NCBI RefSeq assembly: GCF_001761545.1
Contig: NZ_CP017326.1
Coordinates: forward strand, 434,001-498,000
Direction: 5' to 3'
DNA from: Weissella soli
Lineage (GTDB): Bacteria; Bacillota; Bacilli; Lactobacillales; Lactobacillaceae
DNA: 64,000 bases
In this document: piece after piece, positions 1-9,461 of the stretch
How positions within the stretch are numbered: the first letter of the stretch is position 1
Layout of the letters: the number at the start of each line of letters is the position of its first letter
Made by a program: the position numbers and the translations under genes
The notes under the pieces: generated by a model
Told to the model about the DNA's origin: nothing
Databases searched by the model: none
The model's input: only the letters and a program-made list of their open reading frames with translations

Positions 1-1
1 T

Positions 2-1171
2 TCATTACATACGGCCGTTAACGACATCTTCTCACAGTCAGTTTTGGATTATGGGGCGACAATTGTTCAGATCGTCTTTGGTTCCTGGTTTGGCCGGGTA
101 CTCGTTGATTCAGGTATTGCGGCTTCGATATCACGGGCAGCGGCCAAATTCGGCCGTGGTCGGATAATGTTGACAGCCATCGCCGTGGTCTTGGTGACGG
201 CCGTCATCTTCTCATCAGCCTATGGTGCTGGTTCAGTCTTAGCGGTTGGAGTGATTATCCTACCAATTTTGCTGGAGCTGGGGATGCCCAAGCAAGTGGC
301 CTTGACGACCTTTTTGCTCTCAGTTGGGTCAACGCTGTATATTAATTTAGTGCTCTTCAAGCAAATTCAAGGGTTCTTTCCCAAGGCAGACTACGCTGGG
401 AGCTATCTGATTTTTGCCGGCACGGCTGTTGCCGTGCAATTGATCGCCATTGTGATTTATCTGTTGATCAATCAACATAAGTTTACCCCTGAACAGGCTG
501 AACTAAACCGCATTGAATTTAAGTTGGATCAAGGCGGGGAGCAAGCGGTCGAAAAAGTCGTTAACCCGATTTCATGGCTGGTACCCCTGGTGCCCGTGGT
601 TCTATCAATTGCTTTCCAAATGCCAGCGGTGCCGGCACTAACGATTGCTGGTTTGTTGGCTATGTTATTAACGGGTGAGTTTACCCGCGGTTATGATCGC
701 TTTCAAAACTTCTTAGATAACTCAATCAAACGTGGGGTTGGTGATATCTCTGGTTTGATCATGTTCTTGTTGGTCCTGATGATGTTCCAAGGTGCAGCCA
801 AAGCGAATGCGGCGGCGTTCGTGCCACTGTTTGAAGCGATTGTGCCACATAGCACGTTGGTATTAGCACTAGCTTTAGGTATTTTGGCACCACTAGCATT
901 AGCGCGCGGCCCATTAATGGTCTTTGGAGCTGGTGCCGCCACGGTGGCCGTGCTATCAGGATTGAATATTTTCCCAGATAGCGTCTTGCTACCATTATTG
1001 TATGTCCCAACGGTCATGGCGATGTCAACCGATATTACCCAATCATGGAATGTTTGGGGGATGGGTTATCTGGATGTGAAGCCTAATGAATTGATTAAAA
1101 ATGGGGTGCCCGTCATGTGGGTGGTCACGATTATCAATGAAGTTTTGGTTTGGTTTATTATCGGAAAGTAG
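2..1171 (+). CDS. Carboxylate/sugar-acid permease, 5' end outside window
   Basis: The frame is open from base 2 to the stop at 1169-1171, so the N-terminus lies off the window. The protein is almost entirely hydrophobic, with about ten membrane helices and one hydrophilic loop in the middle (around VEKVVNP), as in the ion-transporter superfamily (GntP/CitMHS-like). It is followed after 8 bases by a KDG-kinase-like gene and then a 2-hydroxyacid dehydrogenase, which suggests uptake of an aldonate, uronate-derived acid or glycerate-like substrate. The substrate cannot be told from sequence alone. The family is moderately sure; the substrate is inference from context. Confidence 0.65.
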   Translation, partial: SLHTAVNDIFSQSVLDYGATIVQIVFGSWFGRVLVDSGIAASISRAAAKFGRGRIMLTAIAVVLVTAVIFSSAYGAGSVLAVGVIILPILLELGMPKQVALTTFLLSVGSTLYINLVLFKQIQGFFPKADYAGSYLIFAGTAVAVQLIAIVIYLLINQHKFTPEQAELNRIEFKLDQGGEQAVEKVVNPISWLVPLVPVVLSIAFQMPAVPALTIAGLLAMLLTGEFTRGYDRFQNFLDNSIKRGVGDISGLIMFLLVLMMFQGAAKANAAAFVPLFEAIVPHSTLVLALALGILAPLALARGPLMVFGAGAATVAVLSGLNIFPDSVLLPLLYVPTVMAMSTDITQSWNVWGMGYLDVKPNELIKNGVPVMWVVTIINEVLVWFIIGK

Positions 1172-1179
1172 GCAAAAAG

Positions 1180-2139
1180 ATGGCAGAATTTTTGACAATT
1201 GGCGAACCAGTCGTTACCTTCATGGCAACAGATGCCGATGCAAGTTTGGCAGACGCCATTAACTATTATAAGTTACTGGGTGGTGCGGAGTTGAACGTCG
1301 CAATTGGGGTGCAACGTTTGGGTCACAGCACCGAATATGTATCCCGCGTGGGCACTGATCCACTAGGTGAATACGCGCTTAAAATGATCGCTGAGCACCA
1401 AGTTGGGACAAATTATGTTTCTCGTGATGAAGCATTTTGGACGGGTTTCCAATTAAAGCAATTGGTAACGACGGGCGATCCACAAACGTTTAACTACCGT
1501 CGTGGGTCAGCGGCTTCACATTTGACAGCAGAAGTTATTGATCAAATTGATTTGCGTGATGTCAAAATTGCCCATATGTCGGGTATTTTTCCAGCGCTCT
1601 CGACGACTTCACGGGCGGCTTTTCAGCGTTTGATGGCGCGTTTGGTAGAAAATGATATTCTAATTACGTTCGACCCTAATTTACGGCCAGCTTTGTGGGG
1701 GGATCACGACTTGATGATTGAAAACATCAATGAACTAGCCCAGTATGCCAATATTGTGTTGCCAGGGATCGGTGAGGGTGAAATTTTGATGGGTTCGCGT
1801 GACCCCGAAACCATCGCTGATTTCTACTTGCAAGGCACGCGCACACAGGCAGTGATCGTCAAAGTCGGACCGGCGGGTGCGTTTGTGAAGACCAAACAAG
1901 GCGCCGCCTACACAGTACCCGGCTTCAAAGTTGACCAGGTGATCGATACCGTTGGTGCTGGTGATGGGTTTGCGTTAGGTGTCATCACTGCCTTGTTGGA
2001 AGGTAAAGACTTGGCGTCAGCTGCCTTGCGTGGGAACGCAGTCGGCGCGCTCCAAGTCCAAACCACAGGGGATAATGATGGCTATCCAACCCCAACAGAA
2101 TTAGCCGCATTTTATCAAACAGAAGGAGTACAAGAATAA
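1180..2139 (+). CDS. PfkB-family sugar kinase, 2-keto-3-deoxygluconate kinase type
   Basis: A PfkB/ribokinase-fold kinase of about 319 residues. The N-terminal GEPVV/GGAELNVA region is the sugar-binding and glycine-rich segment. The C-terminal DTVGAGDGFA is the family signature carrying the catalytic Asp. The YRRGSAASHL stretch resembles 2-dehydro-3-deoxygluconate kinases, which make KDG-6-phosphate for aldolase cleavage. An upstream TTG at 1150 would overlap the permease; the ATG at 1180 gives the expected family N-terminus and is preferred. It overlaps the next gene by one base (TAATG), so co-translation is likely. The exact sugar acid is uncertain. Confidence 0.75.
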   Translation: MAEFLTIGEPVVTFMATDADASLADAINYYKLLGGAELNVAIGVQRLGHSTEYVSRVGTDPLGEYALKMIAEHQVGTNYVSRDEAFWTGFQLKQLVTTGDPQTFNYRRGSAASHLTAEVIDQIDLRDVKIAHMSGIFPALSTTSRAAFQRLMARLVENDILITFDPNLRPALWGDHDLMIENINELAQYANIVLPGIGEGEILMGSRDPETIADFYLQGTRTQAVIVKVGPAGAFVKTKQGAAYTVPGFKVDQVIDTVGAGDGFALGVITALLEGKDLASAALRGNAVGALQVQTTGDNDGYPTPTELAAFYQTEGVQE

Positions 2140-3080
2140 TGGCAGATAAAGTACTATTACCAAATGACATCTCAGCAGCTGGCAAGGAGTTGTTAACCGC
2201 TGCTGGTTTGGAAGTCATCGTTGGTTCAGGTCGCGAACGTGAGACGATGATGGCCGAAGGCAAAGACGCCTTTGCCGTATTAATTGGCACACAAAAGTTT
2301 GACGGTGAGCTCATGGATGCCATGCCAAACTTGAAGGTCATCGCCCGGAATGGCGTTGGTTATGATTCAGTAGATGTTGCGGCAGCCACTGCTCGCGGTA
2401 TTTATGTGGTCAACACGCCACAAGCGTTGTCAGATTCTGTTGCCGAAACCACGGTGGCAGAACTACTGGCCATTTCAAAGAATCTATATGCCGATTCAGC
2501 TGCGTTACGGGCTGGTGATTGGAACTTCAAGCGCACGCACCCAGGACGTGATTTGCAGGGGAAAACTGTTGGTATTTTAGGCTACGGACGCATCGGCCAA
2601 CTTGTGGCCAAGAAGTTGGCCGGGTTTGATGTGAAGGTCTTAGTGGTGGATCCATTTGCGAAACCAGCAGCGGGTATTGAAATCGTTGACCGTGAGCGTT
2701 TGTTTAAGGAAGCCGATTACATCACGGTACACTTGCCAGCTCTGCCTGAGACGACCCACTCAGTTGGTAAGGCCGAATTTGAATTGATGAAAGATTCCGC
2801 TTTCCTAATCAATTTAGCACGTGGCGCCATTTTGATTGAAGCCGATTTGGTTGAAGCGTTGGTCAACGGCAAAATCGCCGGGGCAGCCTTGGACGTTTTT
2901 GAAAATGAACCATTACCAGCCGATTCACCTTTGTTGCAGGCGCCTAATGTCTTATTAACTCCGCATATGGCTTCCAACACGGTTGAGACATTGACGCGTA
3001 TGGCAGTCGATGCAGCCAGTGGTATTGTCGCCGTGCATCATGGTGAAAAGCCTCAATGGGCCGTTAACAACTTAGCTTAA
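2139..3080 (+). CDS. D-2-hydroxyacid dehydrogenase (phosphoglycerate dehydrogenase-like)
   Basis: A 313-residue NAD-dependent D-isomer 2-hydroxyacid dehydrogenase. The Rossmann motif GILGYGRIGQ lies near residue 147. The NLARGAI segment holds the catalytic Arg region and LTPHMASNTVET holds the catalytic His. There is no C-terminal ACT regulatory domain, so this is the short form, closer to glyoxylate/hydroxypyruvate or 2-keto-acid reductases than to full SerA. It is the third gene of the permease-kinase-dehydrogenase operon and is followed directly by a strong terminator. It probably reduces a 2-keto acid made in that pathway; this is inferred from context. Confidence 0.8.
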   Translation: MADKVLLPNDISAAGKELLTAAGLEVIVGSGRERETMMAEGKDAFAVLIGTQKFDGELMDAMPNLKVIARNGVGYDSVDVAAATARGIYVVNTPQALSDSVAETTVAELLAISKNLYADSAALRAGDWNFKRTHPGRDLQGKTVGILGYGRIGQLVAKKLAGFDVKVLVVDPFAKPAAGIEIVDRERLFKEADYITVHLPALPETTHSVGKAEFELMKDSAFLINLARGAILIEADLVEALVNGKIAGAALDVFENEPLPADSPLLQAPNVLLTPHMASNTVETLTRMAVDAASGIVAVHHGEKPQWAVNNLA

Positions 3081-3086
3081 AAGCAG

Positions 3087-3114
3087 ATGACTATCTTCGG
3101 GTAGTCATTTTTTT
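3087..3114 (+). terminator. Intrinsic terminator with UUCG tetraloop
   Basis: A nine-base-pair stem (3087-3095 with 3100-3108, one G-T pair) closes a TTCG tetraloop and is followed by a run of Ts. It sits seven bases after the dehydrogenase stop and ends the first operon. Confidence 0.9.
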
Positions 3115-3188
3115 ATGGCATCACTTAGCGACTAAATGAGCTGGATTAGGATAGAATAAAAGGAATGAGTTTAGAAAAGAGATGGCTA

Positions 3189-4487
3189 ATGATTGAGACG
3201 TATGACGATGCGATAAATTATATTCATGGACGGCACAAATGGAAGAAGACGCCGTCGTTTGTACGAATTGAGCAGCTCTTGGCTGCCTTAGGTAACCCCC
3301 ATTTAGGATTAAAATATATCCATGTGACCGGGACGAATGGCAAGGGATCCACATCAAAAATGATGGCTGAGCTGTTGCAAACAGCGGGGTTGCAGGTCGG
3401 CTTGTTCACCTCGCCTTTTATCATGCGATTTAATGAACGCATACAAATTAATGGGCAACCCATTCCAGATGAACGGTTAACCGCTATTATGCAGCGCATT
3501 CAACCTATTTTAGAGCACCTTGATGTGACGCTTACCGACGGTGGCCCCACTGAATTTGAGACCTTGTCGGCGGCGATGTTTGTCTACTTTGCGGAGGAAA
3601 AGGTTGATGTCGTTGTCTTAGAAGTTGGCGTGGGTGGTACTTGGGACACGACCAATATCATTCAAGATAAATTAGCCGCCGTGATCACCACCATTGGGTA
3701 TGATCATATGGCCGTATTAGGGAATACCTTGGCGGAGATTGCGGCGCAAAAAGCCGGCATTATTCATCATAATCGGCCGACGATTATTGGTCAGTTACCC
3801 GCAGAAGCGCGGCCAGCCATTGATGCAGTGAGTGGTGAACTACTAGCGTTAAATGAAGATTTCCAGATTGAGGATGCCCATGTCACGGGCAGTGGGTTGA
3901 ATACCTTTTCATTCAATGGCTTACGTGAGATTCAAGATATTGTGCTGAGTCTGCGGGGTGCATACCAACAACAAAACGCTGCTATCGCCATCGAAACAGT
4001 CTTACGCGTCCAGGCTGACCTGGGAATTACGCTGGCACCAGCGCAAATTCGTGACACCCTGCGCGCAGTGAAATGGATGGCTCGTTTTGAAAAAATTGCA
4101 GCAAATCCGTTGACCATTATTGACGGCGCCCATAACCAGCATGGGATTGATGCCTTAATTACGACGTTATCGACACAATATCGTGACCAACATATTGAAG
4201 TGATTTTTGGGGTGTTGGCTGACAAAAATTACGCGGCCATGTTAGCTGATTTAGCAGCGTTGCCAAATGTTCATTTGAACGTCGTCGGATTCCAATCACC
4301 AGCTGCACGAGAAACCCTGGATCCGCATGCTGCTAAAGCGTTATTACCTGATACAGATATCTCAACCTTTGATGATTGGCAAACTGGGTACGCCGCGGTG
4401 CGTGCTTTGGCGACAACCGACATGCTCGTCTTTACTGGGTCATTGTACTTTGTATCGGATGTCAGACAAGCGCTAGTGCAAGCATAA
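3189..4487 (+). CDS. folC: Folylpolyglutamate synthase/dihydrofolate synthase
   Basis: A Mur-ligase-like enzyme that adds glutamate to folates (and dihydropteroate) in the cytoplasm. The P-loop HVTGTNGKGST lies at about residue 40, followed by the FTSPFIMRFNERI segment typical of FolC, VLEVGVGG with the metal-binding region, and the C-terminal IIDGAHNQHG domain motif. The length of about 432 residues is normal. An ATG at 3165 is in frame, but its AGGA abuts the codon with no spacer; the ATG at 3189 matches family N-termini and is preferred. It appears to be transcribed on its own after the upstream terminator. Confidence 0.93.
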   Translation: MIETYDDAINYIHGRHKWKKTPSFVRIEQLLAALGNPHLGLKYIHVTGTNGKGSTSKMMAELLQTAGLQVGLFTSPFIMRFNERIQINGQPIPDERLTAIMQRIQPILEHLDVTLTDGGPTEFETLSAAMFVYFAEEKVDVVVLEVGVGGTWDTTNIIQDKLAAVITTIGYDHMAVLGNTLAEIAAQKAGIIHHNRPTIIGQLPAEARPAIDAVSGELLALNEDFQIEDAHVTGSGLNTFSFNGLREIQDIVLSLRGAYQQQNAAIAIETVLRVQADLGITLAPAQIRDTLRAVKWMARFEKIAANPLTIIDGAHNQHGIDALITTLSTQYRDQHIEVIFGVLADKNYAAMLADLAALPNVHLNVVGFQSPAARETLDPHAAKALLPDTDISTFDDWQTGYAAVRALATTDMLVFTGSLYFVSDVRQALVQA

Positions 4488-4601
4488 ACCGGTATCTTTT
4501 AGCGCACGGGGTTAAGCGTTGCAACCGGCAGCTGCTAATTTTATGGACTATGCACCTGCTGGTAAACCCGTTATACTAAAATGAGAAAGAGGGGTGGCAG
4601 T

Positions 4602-5042
4602 ATGAGTGATCGCCAACACGAAAAAGTGGCCAAAATTTTTGAATTTGCTTTGAATATTGTCATGGTATTGATTGGCATTTTGATTTTTGTCACCTTGCTC
4701 CGTGAATTATGGACATTCGGGATGGAAATTTTTGATCCCAACACTAAAATAACTTCCTATGAAATTGCTGAGATGGTCCTTTCAGTCTTCTTGTTCTTCG
4801 AATTGGTTGATGTGGTACGGATGTACTTCGTGAAGGACTCACATGTCTCATTAGAAAATTTCTTGTATATTGGGGTGACGGCCATTGTCCGAATGATGTT
4901 GGTCTACCATGATAATACAAGTGAGACGCTATTGTTAGCCGTGGCTGTGTTTGTGATGGTGGCAGCGTTAGTCATTTATCGCACCATGCGTTACTGGGTT
5001 AACCAGCGGGCAAACGATGGTCGCGATCACTGGTCACAATAA
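4602..5042 (+). CDS. PsiE-family phosphate-starvation-inducible membrane protein
   Basis: A protein of about 146 residues with four predicted membrane helices and short hydrophilic ends. The helices, the FELVDVVRMYF segment and the conserved acidic/basic residues match the PsiE family, whose biochemical role is unknown. The start at 4602 is chosen because AGGGG sits eight bases upstream; the ATG at 4581 lacks a ribosome site and lies at the likely transcription start. TATACT at 4571-4576 is a candidate -10 element. A long inverted repeat follows the stop. Confidence 0.75.
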   Translation: MSDRQHEKVAKIFEFALNIVMVLIGILIFVTLLRELWTFGMEIFDPNTKITSYEIAEMVLSVFLFFELVDVVRMYFVKDSHVSLENFLYIGVTAIVRMMLVYHDNTSETLLLAVAVFVMVAALVIYRTMRYWVNQRANDGRDHWSQ

Positions 5043-5048
5043 TCATGA

Positions 5049-5103
5049 CACAGACTGAGCCCCCCTCATTTGGTACCAGCCATTTAAGGGGGCTCACTCT
5101 GTG
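5049..5103. repeat. Long imperfect inverted repeat between psiE-like gene and recO
   Basis: Arms 5049-5064 and 5088-5103 pair over 15 of 16 positions, with a single C-C mismatch, around a 23-base loop that holds the palindrome TGGTACCA. No T-run follows on either strand, so it may be a weak or Rho-assisted terminator, or an RNA processing site. It ends just before the recO promoter region. Confidence 0.7.
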
Positions 5104-5153
5104 CTGCTGTCTTGACGGACTAACGTATAATAAAACCAGAAAGGAGCGCAATC

Positions 5154-5939
5154 ATGGTAGAAAAACGTATGATGACTTTTGATGGTATTGTCATGTATCA
5201 ACGTGACCATAAGGAGCGCGATTTACTGGTTAAGATTTTGACGCGTGAAGCTGGCAAACGGATGTTTTTCATCAAAAATGGTAAGTCCAAGCGTAATCAT
5301 TTAGCGGCTGAACTTCAGCCGTTAACCGTGGCGACCTATGAGGGAACATTAAACCAAACGGGGCTTAGTTTTATTGACGACGTGAAACAGTCACATATTT
5401 CGCGTGAATTGATGCATGACGTCGAATTAAATGCCTATGCCACCTATATTTTAGGATTGATTGACTCTGCTTTCGTGGACAATCAGCCGATTGAACTATG
5501 GTTTGATTGGGTCAAGTTAGCCCTGCATAAAATGGAACAAGGTTTTGATGGCCAGGGGCTCGCAAATTATTTTGAATTACAACTATTGCCCGCGTTCGGT
5601 CTCCAACAACAGTGGGGGAGCTGTGTGGTTTGTGGTCGCCGTGACTTACCAATGGATTTCTCCGAGAAATTTAACGGTACATTGTGCCAACTGCATTGGG
5701 ACCAGGATGCGCAACGTATGCAGGCCAATCCACGCGCTATTTTGATTTTGTCAAAGATGGCCCACTTGAACTTAGAGCAATTGGGATCACTGACGTTGAA
5801 AGCCGAAACAAAGCAAGATATGGCGCGTGTGATGGATAAAATTTACGATGACCAAGTGGGGATTCATTTGCGTTCAAAGTCATTTATCCAACAATTACAT
5901 AGCTGGCAAAATCGTTTGAGTCGGGAGTCCCAAGATTAA
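5154..5939 (+). CDS. recO: DNA repair protein RecO
   Basis: A 261-residue recombination mediator that helps load RecA on SSB-coated DNA in the RecFOR pathway. The N-terminal OB-fold (DGIVMYQRDHKERDLLVKI) is followed by a helical domain. The zinc-binding region has CVVC near residue 158 and then LCQLHW, so the last ligand pair is Cys-His rather than Cys-Cys. AAGGAG seven bases before the ATG fixes the start. A TATAAT at 5126-5131 is a candidate -10. It is followed by the glyQS leader, a usual LAB arrangement. Confidence 0.95.
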   Translation: MVEKRMMTFDGIVMYQRDHKERDLLVKILTREAGKRMFFIKNGKSKRNHLAAELQPLTVATYEGTLNQTGLSFIDDVKQSHISRELMHDVELNAYATYILGLIDSAFVDNQPIELWFDWVKLALHKMEQGFDGQGLANYFELQLLPAFGLQQQWGSCVVCGRRDLPMDFSEKFNGTLCQLHWDQDAQRMQANPRAILILSKMAHLNLEQLGSLTLKAETKQDMARVMDKIYDDQVGIHLRSKSFIQQLHSWQNRLSRESQD

Positions 5940-5942
5940 CGC

Positions 5943-5972
5943 TTGGCAAACGCTATCGAATGGGTTTATAAT
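5943..5972 (+). promoter_or_regulatory. Promoter of the glyQS T-box transcript
   Basis: TTGGCA at 5943-5948 and TATAAT at 5967-5972 are separated by 18 bases. Transcription would start near 5978, just ahead of the T-box stem I. Confidence 0.75.
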
Positions 5973-5977
5973 ACATG

Positions 5978-6206
5978 CTTGTAAGTTAACCGATGATAAC
6001 AGAGAAAATCGTTACGAATAGTCCAGCAAGTCGCCGATAATGTGAGGGTGGCCTATGACGACGATGGGGCACTGTTGGAGGAAAACATAATTAAGTGGCC
6101 GGATAAATTTGTCCGGAAGCGGGGTGGAACCGCGTTATTAATGTTATTAATAGCGTCCCTGCATCAATCTCTATTTGTTTAGTGATTGGTGCAGGGACGT
6201 TTTTTT
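5978..6206 (+). promoter_or_regulatory. T-box riboswitch, glycine-responsive, upstream of glyQS
   Basis: The T-box core GGGGTGGAACCGCG occurs at 6120-6134. It is followed by a terminator stem (6154-6169 with 6184-6199) and a T7 run, with the antiterminator alternative formed by the T-box segment. Stem I is short, as in other glyQS leaders, closed by ATCGT and ACGAT; the 3' side of its specifier loop contains GGC (Gly). Uncharged tRNA-Gly should stabilise the antiterminator and let glyQS be transcribed. The GGC assignment is moderately sure. Confidence 0.9.
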
Positions 6207-6244
6207 GTAGGCTACCTAAACCAACCACCAGAAAGGAATTTATT

Positions 6245-7171
6245 ATGACAGAAAAATTGTCAGTCCAAGATATCATCTTGAAATTGCAAAGCTTTTGGGC
6301 CGAGCAAGGGGCCATGCTAATGCAAGCATACGACACAGAAAAGGGTGCCGGTACGATGTCACCATACACCTTCTTGCGCGCCAATGGTCCTGAACCATGG
6401 CATGCAGCTTATGTTGAACCTTCACGACGGCCAGCCGACGGACGTTATGGTGATAACCCCAATCGTTTGTATCAACACCACCAATTCCAAGTGGTCATGA
6501 AGCCCTCACCAGATAATATCCAAGAATTATACCTCGAGTCTTTGAAAGAATTGGGGATTGATCCACTAGAACACGATATTCGGTTTGTGGAAGATAACTG
6601 GGAAAATCCTTCTATGGGAGCCGCTGGTATCGGTTGGGAAATCTGGTTGGATGGGATGGAAGTCACCCAATTTACCTACTTCCAACAAGTTGGTGGTATC
6701 CAGGTTGATGCCGTGACCTCAGAAATCACCTATGGGTTGGAACGGTTGGCTTCATACATTCAAAATGTGCCCACAGTTTATGACCTGGAATGGGGTAATG
6801 GCGTGCTTTACGGGGACATTTTCAAGGAACCTGAATTTGAGCACTCAACGTATTCTTTTGAAGAATCTGACCAAGCGATGTTATTGCGCCATTTTGACGA
6901 ATATGAAGCCGAAGCTAAGCGGTTGCTAGCAGCTGGGTTAGTACATCCAGCCTACGATTATATTTTGAAATCTTCACACACATTCAACTTGCTGGATGCG
7001 CGTGGCACGGTTTCAGTGACGGAACGGGCGAAGTATTTGAGCCGTATCCGGAATATGGCACGCCAGGTGGCACGGGCCTTTATTGATGTCCGTAAGGAAT
7101 TGGGCTTCCCATTGTTGAAGGATCCAGAATTACGGGCTAAGTACCTACCAGTTGATGAGGAGGAGAAGTAA
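6245..7171 (+). CDS. glyQ: Glycyl-tRNA synthetase alpha subunit
   Basis: A 308-residue class II synthetase subunit that charges tRNA-Gly together with GlyS. The N-terminal [17 protein letters not shown] and the [13 protein letters not shown] motif are diagnostic, as is [13 protein letters not shown]. The ATG at 6245 with AAAGGA upstream is the start; the longer frame from 6182 would begin inside the T-box terminator. It is controlled by the leader T-box and lies one base from glyS. Confidence 0.97.
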   Translation: MTEKLSVQDIILKLQSFWAEQGAMLMQAYDTEKGAGTMSPYTFLRANGPEPWHAAYVEPSRRPADGRYGDNPNRLYQHHQFQVVMKPSPDNIQELYLESLKELGIDPLEHDIRFVEDNWENPSMGAAGIGWEIWLDGMEVTQFTYFQQVGGIQVDAVTSEITYGLERLASYIQNVPTVYDLEWGNGVLYGDIFKEPEFEHSTYSFEESDQAMLLRHFDEYEAEAKRLLAAGLVHPAYDYILKSSHTFNLLDARGTVSVTERAKYLSRIRNMARQVARAFIDVRKELGFPLLKDPELRAKYLPVDEEEK

Positions 7172-7172
7172 T

Positions 7173-9251
7173 ATGGCAAACTTTTTGTTAGAAATCGGTT
7201 TGGAAGAAGTGCCAGCTCACTTGGTTACGCCAGCCATCAATCAATTGGTCGCCCGCACAGAAAATTTCTTTGCGGATGAGCGCTTGAGTCATGGTGAAAT
7301 TGTGCCATTCTCAACACCCCGTCGTTTGGCCGTATTAGTTAAGGATGTAGCTGAGAAGGCTGAAGATGTTGAAGAAGAGTTGAAGGGACCAGCTAAAAAG
7401 ATTGCTTTGGATGCTGATGGTAACTTTACAAAGGCAGCCATCGGATTTGCCCGTGGTAAGGGGATGACAACGGCCGACATCATTTTTAAAGAATTTAACG
7501 GTGCTGAATATGTGACCTTGAATAAGTTTGAAGCAGGTCAACCAGCTGCTGAAGTGTTAACCAAGTTTAAGACGGTTATTGAAGCCATGACTTTCTCAAC
7601 CACGATGAAGTGGGGCCGTCATTCGTTCGAATATGTTCGTCCGATTCGCTGGCTGGTGGCTTTGCTAGATACAGCCATCATTCCATTTGATATTTTGGGA
7701 GTGGCCACTGGTCGCGTGTCACGTGGTCACCGTTTCTTGGGCCATGACGTGGAGATTGCCTCAGCTACTGCGTATGAAGAAGCGTTGAAGGCAGTCTTTG
7801 TGGAAGCCAACGCTGCCGAACGTAAAGCAAATATTCGTCATCAGGTTGAAGCCATTGCGGCTAACAACAACTGGCAGGTTGTGATTGATGAAGACTTGCT
7901 AGAAGAAGTTAACAATATTGTCGAATTCCCAACTGCCTTTGCGGGTGGGTTTGCTGAAGACTATTTAGAAGTGCCTGATGAAGTGCTGATTACTTCAATG
8001 AAGGAACATCAACGTTTCTTCCACGTGATTGATGCAGCGGGGCATCTATTGCCTCACTTTATCTCCGTTCGTAACGGTAATGCTGAGCATATCGATAACG
8101 TGATTGCCGGTAATGAAAAGGTGTTGATCGCACGTTTGGAAGATGCTAAATTCTTCTATCATGAAGATCAAAAGCACGATATTGATTTTTATAACAACAA
8201 GTTGAATGTGGTGTCATTCCACGAGAAGTTGGGTTCAGTGGCTAATCATACCCACCGTGCCAAGGTGATTGCCCTTGTCATTGCAAAGGCATTGGGCTTA
8301 GAAGCCGCTGAAGTGGCTAAGTTAGGTCGTGCTGCTGATATTTACAAGTTCGATTTGATGACAGGCATGGTCGGTGAGTTTGACGAGTTGCAGGGTGTCA
8401 TGGGTGAGAAGTACGCGGTCTTATTCGGTGAAGACGCTGCCGTCGCCCAAGCTGTTCGTGAGCACTACATGCCTTTGGGTGCGGGTACTGCTACCCCAGA
8501 GTCAACCTTGGGTAACATTTTGGCTTTGGCTGACAAGCTGGATTCATTGTTGAGCTTCTTTGCCGGTGATATGATTCCATCTGGTTCAAATGATCCATAT
8601 GGTTTGCGTCGAGCCGCTACTGGTGTGGTCGCCATCTTAGCTGATACCAACTGGTCATTGGATGTCCGTGAACTCTTGATTGCAGCGATCGCTGAAATTA
8701 ACGCCACTGAGGATTTCATTGGTCTCCCAGAAGCTGTCGCAGCCCAATTATTGACCAATGTTGATCATGTCATTGACTTCTTGACTGACCGAGTTGTCAA
8801 AGCGTTGAAGGATGATGGTGTCCGCGTTGATATTATCAATGCGGTTACCAAGAATAACAATGCCGATACAACAGCCGTCATGATTACTGCGAAGGTATTG
8901 CAAGCACATGTTGATGATGCTAACTTCCGTGAAGGTGTGGAAGCATTGACGCGTGTCGCTCGCTTAACATCAAAGAATCCAACGGCAGCGGTCGTTGATA
9001 CGGCCTTGTTTGAAAATGAAGCGGAAAAGACTTTGTTCGCTGAAATTTCAGCGTTCAATGCTAGTTCAGCTGATGAGCGTTTGGTCAAATTGTTGGCTTT
9101 GCAACCAGCTATCGCAGCATATTTTGACGTCACGATGGTGATGGTTGAAGATGAAGCTGTGAAGAACAATCGTTTGGCCACATTGGCTTTGGTTTCAAAG
9201 GAATCAGAACAATTAGCCAACTTCATGGAATTAGACGTAAAGTCAAACTAA
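7173..9251 (+). CDS. glyS: Glycyl-tRNA synthetase beta subunit
   Basis: A 692-residue partner of GlyQ. It begins MANFLLEIGLEEVPA, the family N-terminus, and contains the HD-like central part (TMKWGRH, ITSMKEHQRFF) and the C-terminal anticodon-binding domain. GAGGAGGAG inside the end of glyQ is the ribosome site, so the two subunits are translationally coupled. A strong terminator follows. The length is normal for the family. Confidence 0.97.
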   Translation: MANFLLEIGLEEVPAHLVTPAINQLVARTENFFADERLSHGEIVPFSTPRRLAVLVKDVAEKAEDVEEELKGPAKKIALDADGNFTKAAIGFARGKGMTTADIIFKEFNGAEYVTLNKFEAGQPAAEVLTKFKTVIEAMTFSTTMKWGRHSFEYVRPIRWLVALLDTAIIPFDILGVATGRVSRGHRFLGHDVEIASATAYEEALKAVFVEANAAERKANIRHQVEAIAANNNWQVVIDEDLLEEVNNIVEFPTAFAGGFAEDYLEVPDEVLITSMKEHQRFFHVIDAAGHLLPHFISVRNGNAEHIDNVIAGNEKVLIARLEDAKFFYHEDQKHDIDFYNNKLNVVSFHEKLGSVANHTHRAKVIALVIAKALGLEAAEVAKLGRAADIYKFDLMTGMVGEFDELQGVMGEKYAVLFGEDAAVAQAVREHYMPLGAGTATPESTLGNILALADKLDSLLSFFAGDMIPSGSNDPYGLRRAATGVVAILADTNWSLDVRELLIAAIAEINATEDFIGLPEAVAAQLLTNVDHVIDFLTDRVVKALKDDGVRVDIINAVTKNNNADTTAVMITAKVLQAHVDDANFREGVEALTRVARLTSKNPTAAVVDTALFENEAEKTLFAEISAFNASSADERLVKLLALQPAIAAYFDVTMVMVEDEAVKNNRLATLALVSKESEQLANFMELDVKSN

Positions 9252-9260
9252 TGATTAATA

Positions 9261-9298
9261 AAAACCAACCGTGTCTTCGGGACAGGGTTGGTTTTTTT
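9261..9298 (+). terminator. Terminator of glyQS
   Basis: A 15-base stem (9261-9275 with 9281-9295, one mismatch) with a five-base loop (TTCGG) runs into seven Ts. It lies ten bases after the glyS stop. Confidence 0.93.
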
Positions 9299-9461
9299 AG
9301 TTGTCACAGAGTGGGCAGTTAGCAATCAATCTTAGTTAAATAGCAGACGAATGTATTGTTCATGAGACGTGCTAGCGCGCTTTTTTAATCATTTTTCAAT
9401 CATGAATTCACAATAGTCCTATGTTAGAATGTAGGTACTTAAGGGAGTAAGGAGAATTCCA

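Noticed and set aside
8765-9226. Minus-strand frame of 153 codons inside glyS
   Set aside because: It is a mirror of the glyS coding sequence, rich in Ser, Thr and Ala, with no start signal.
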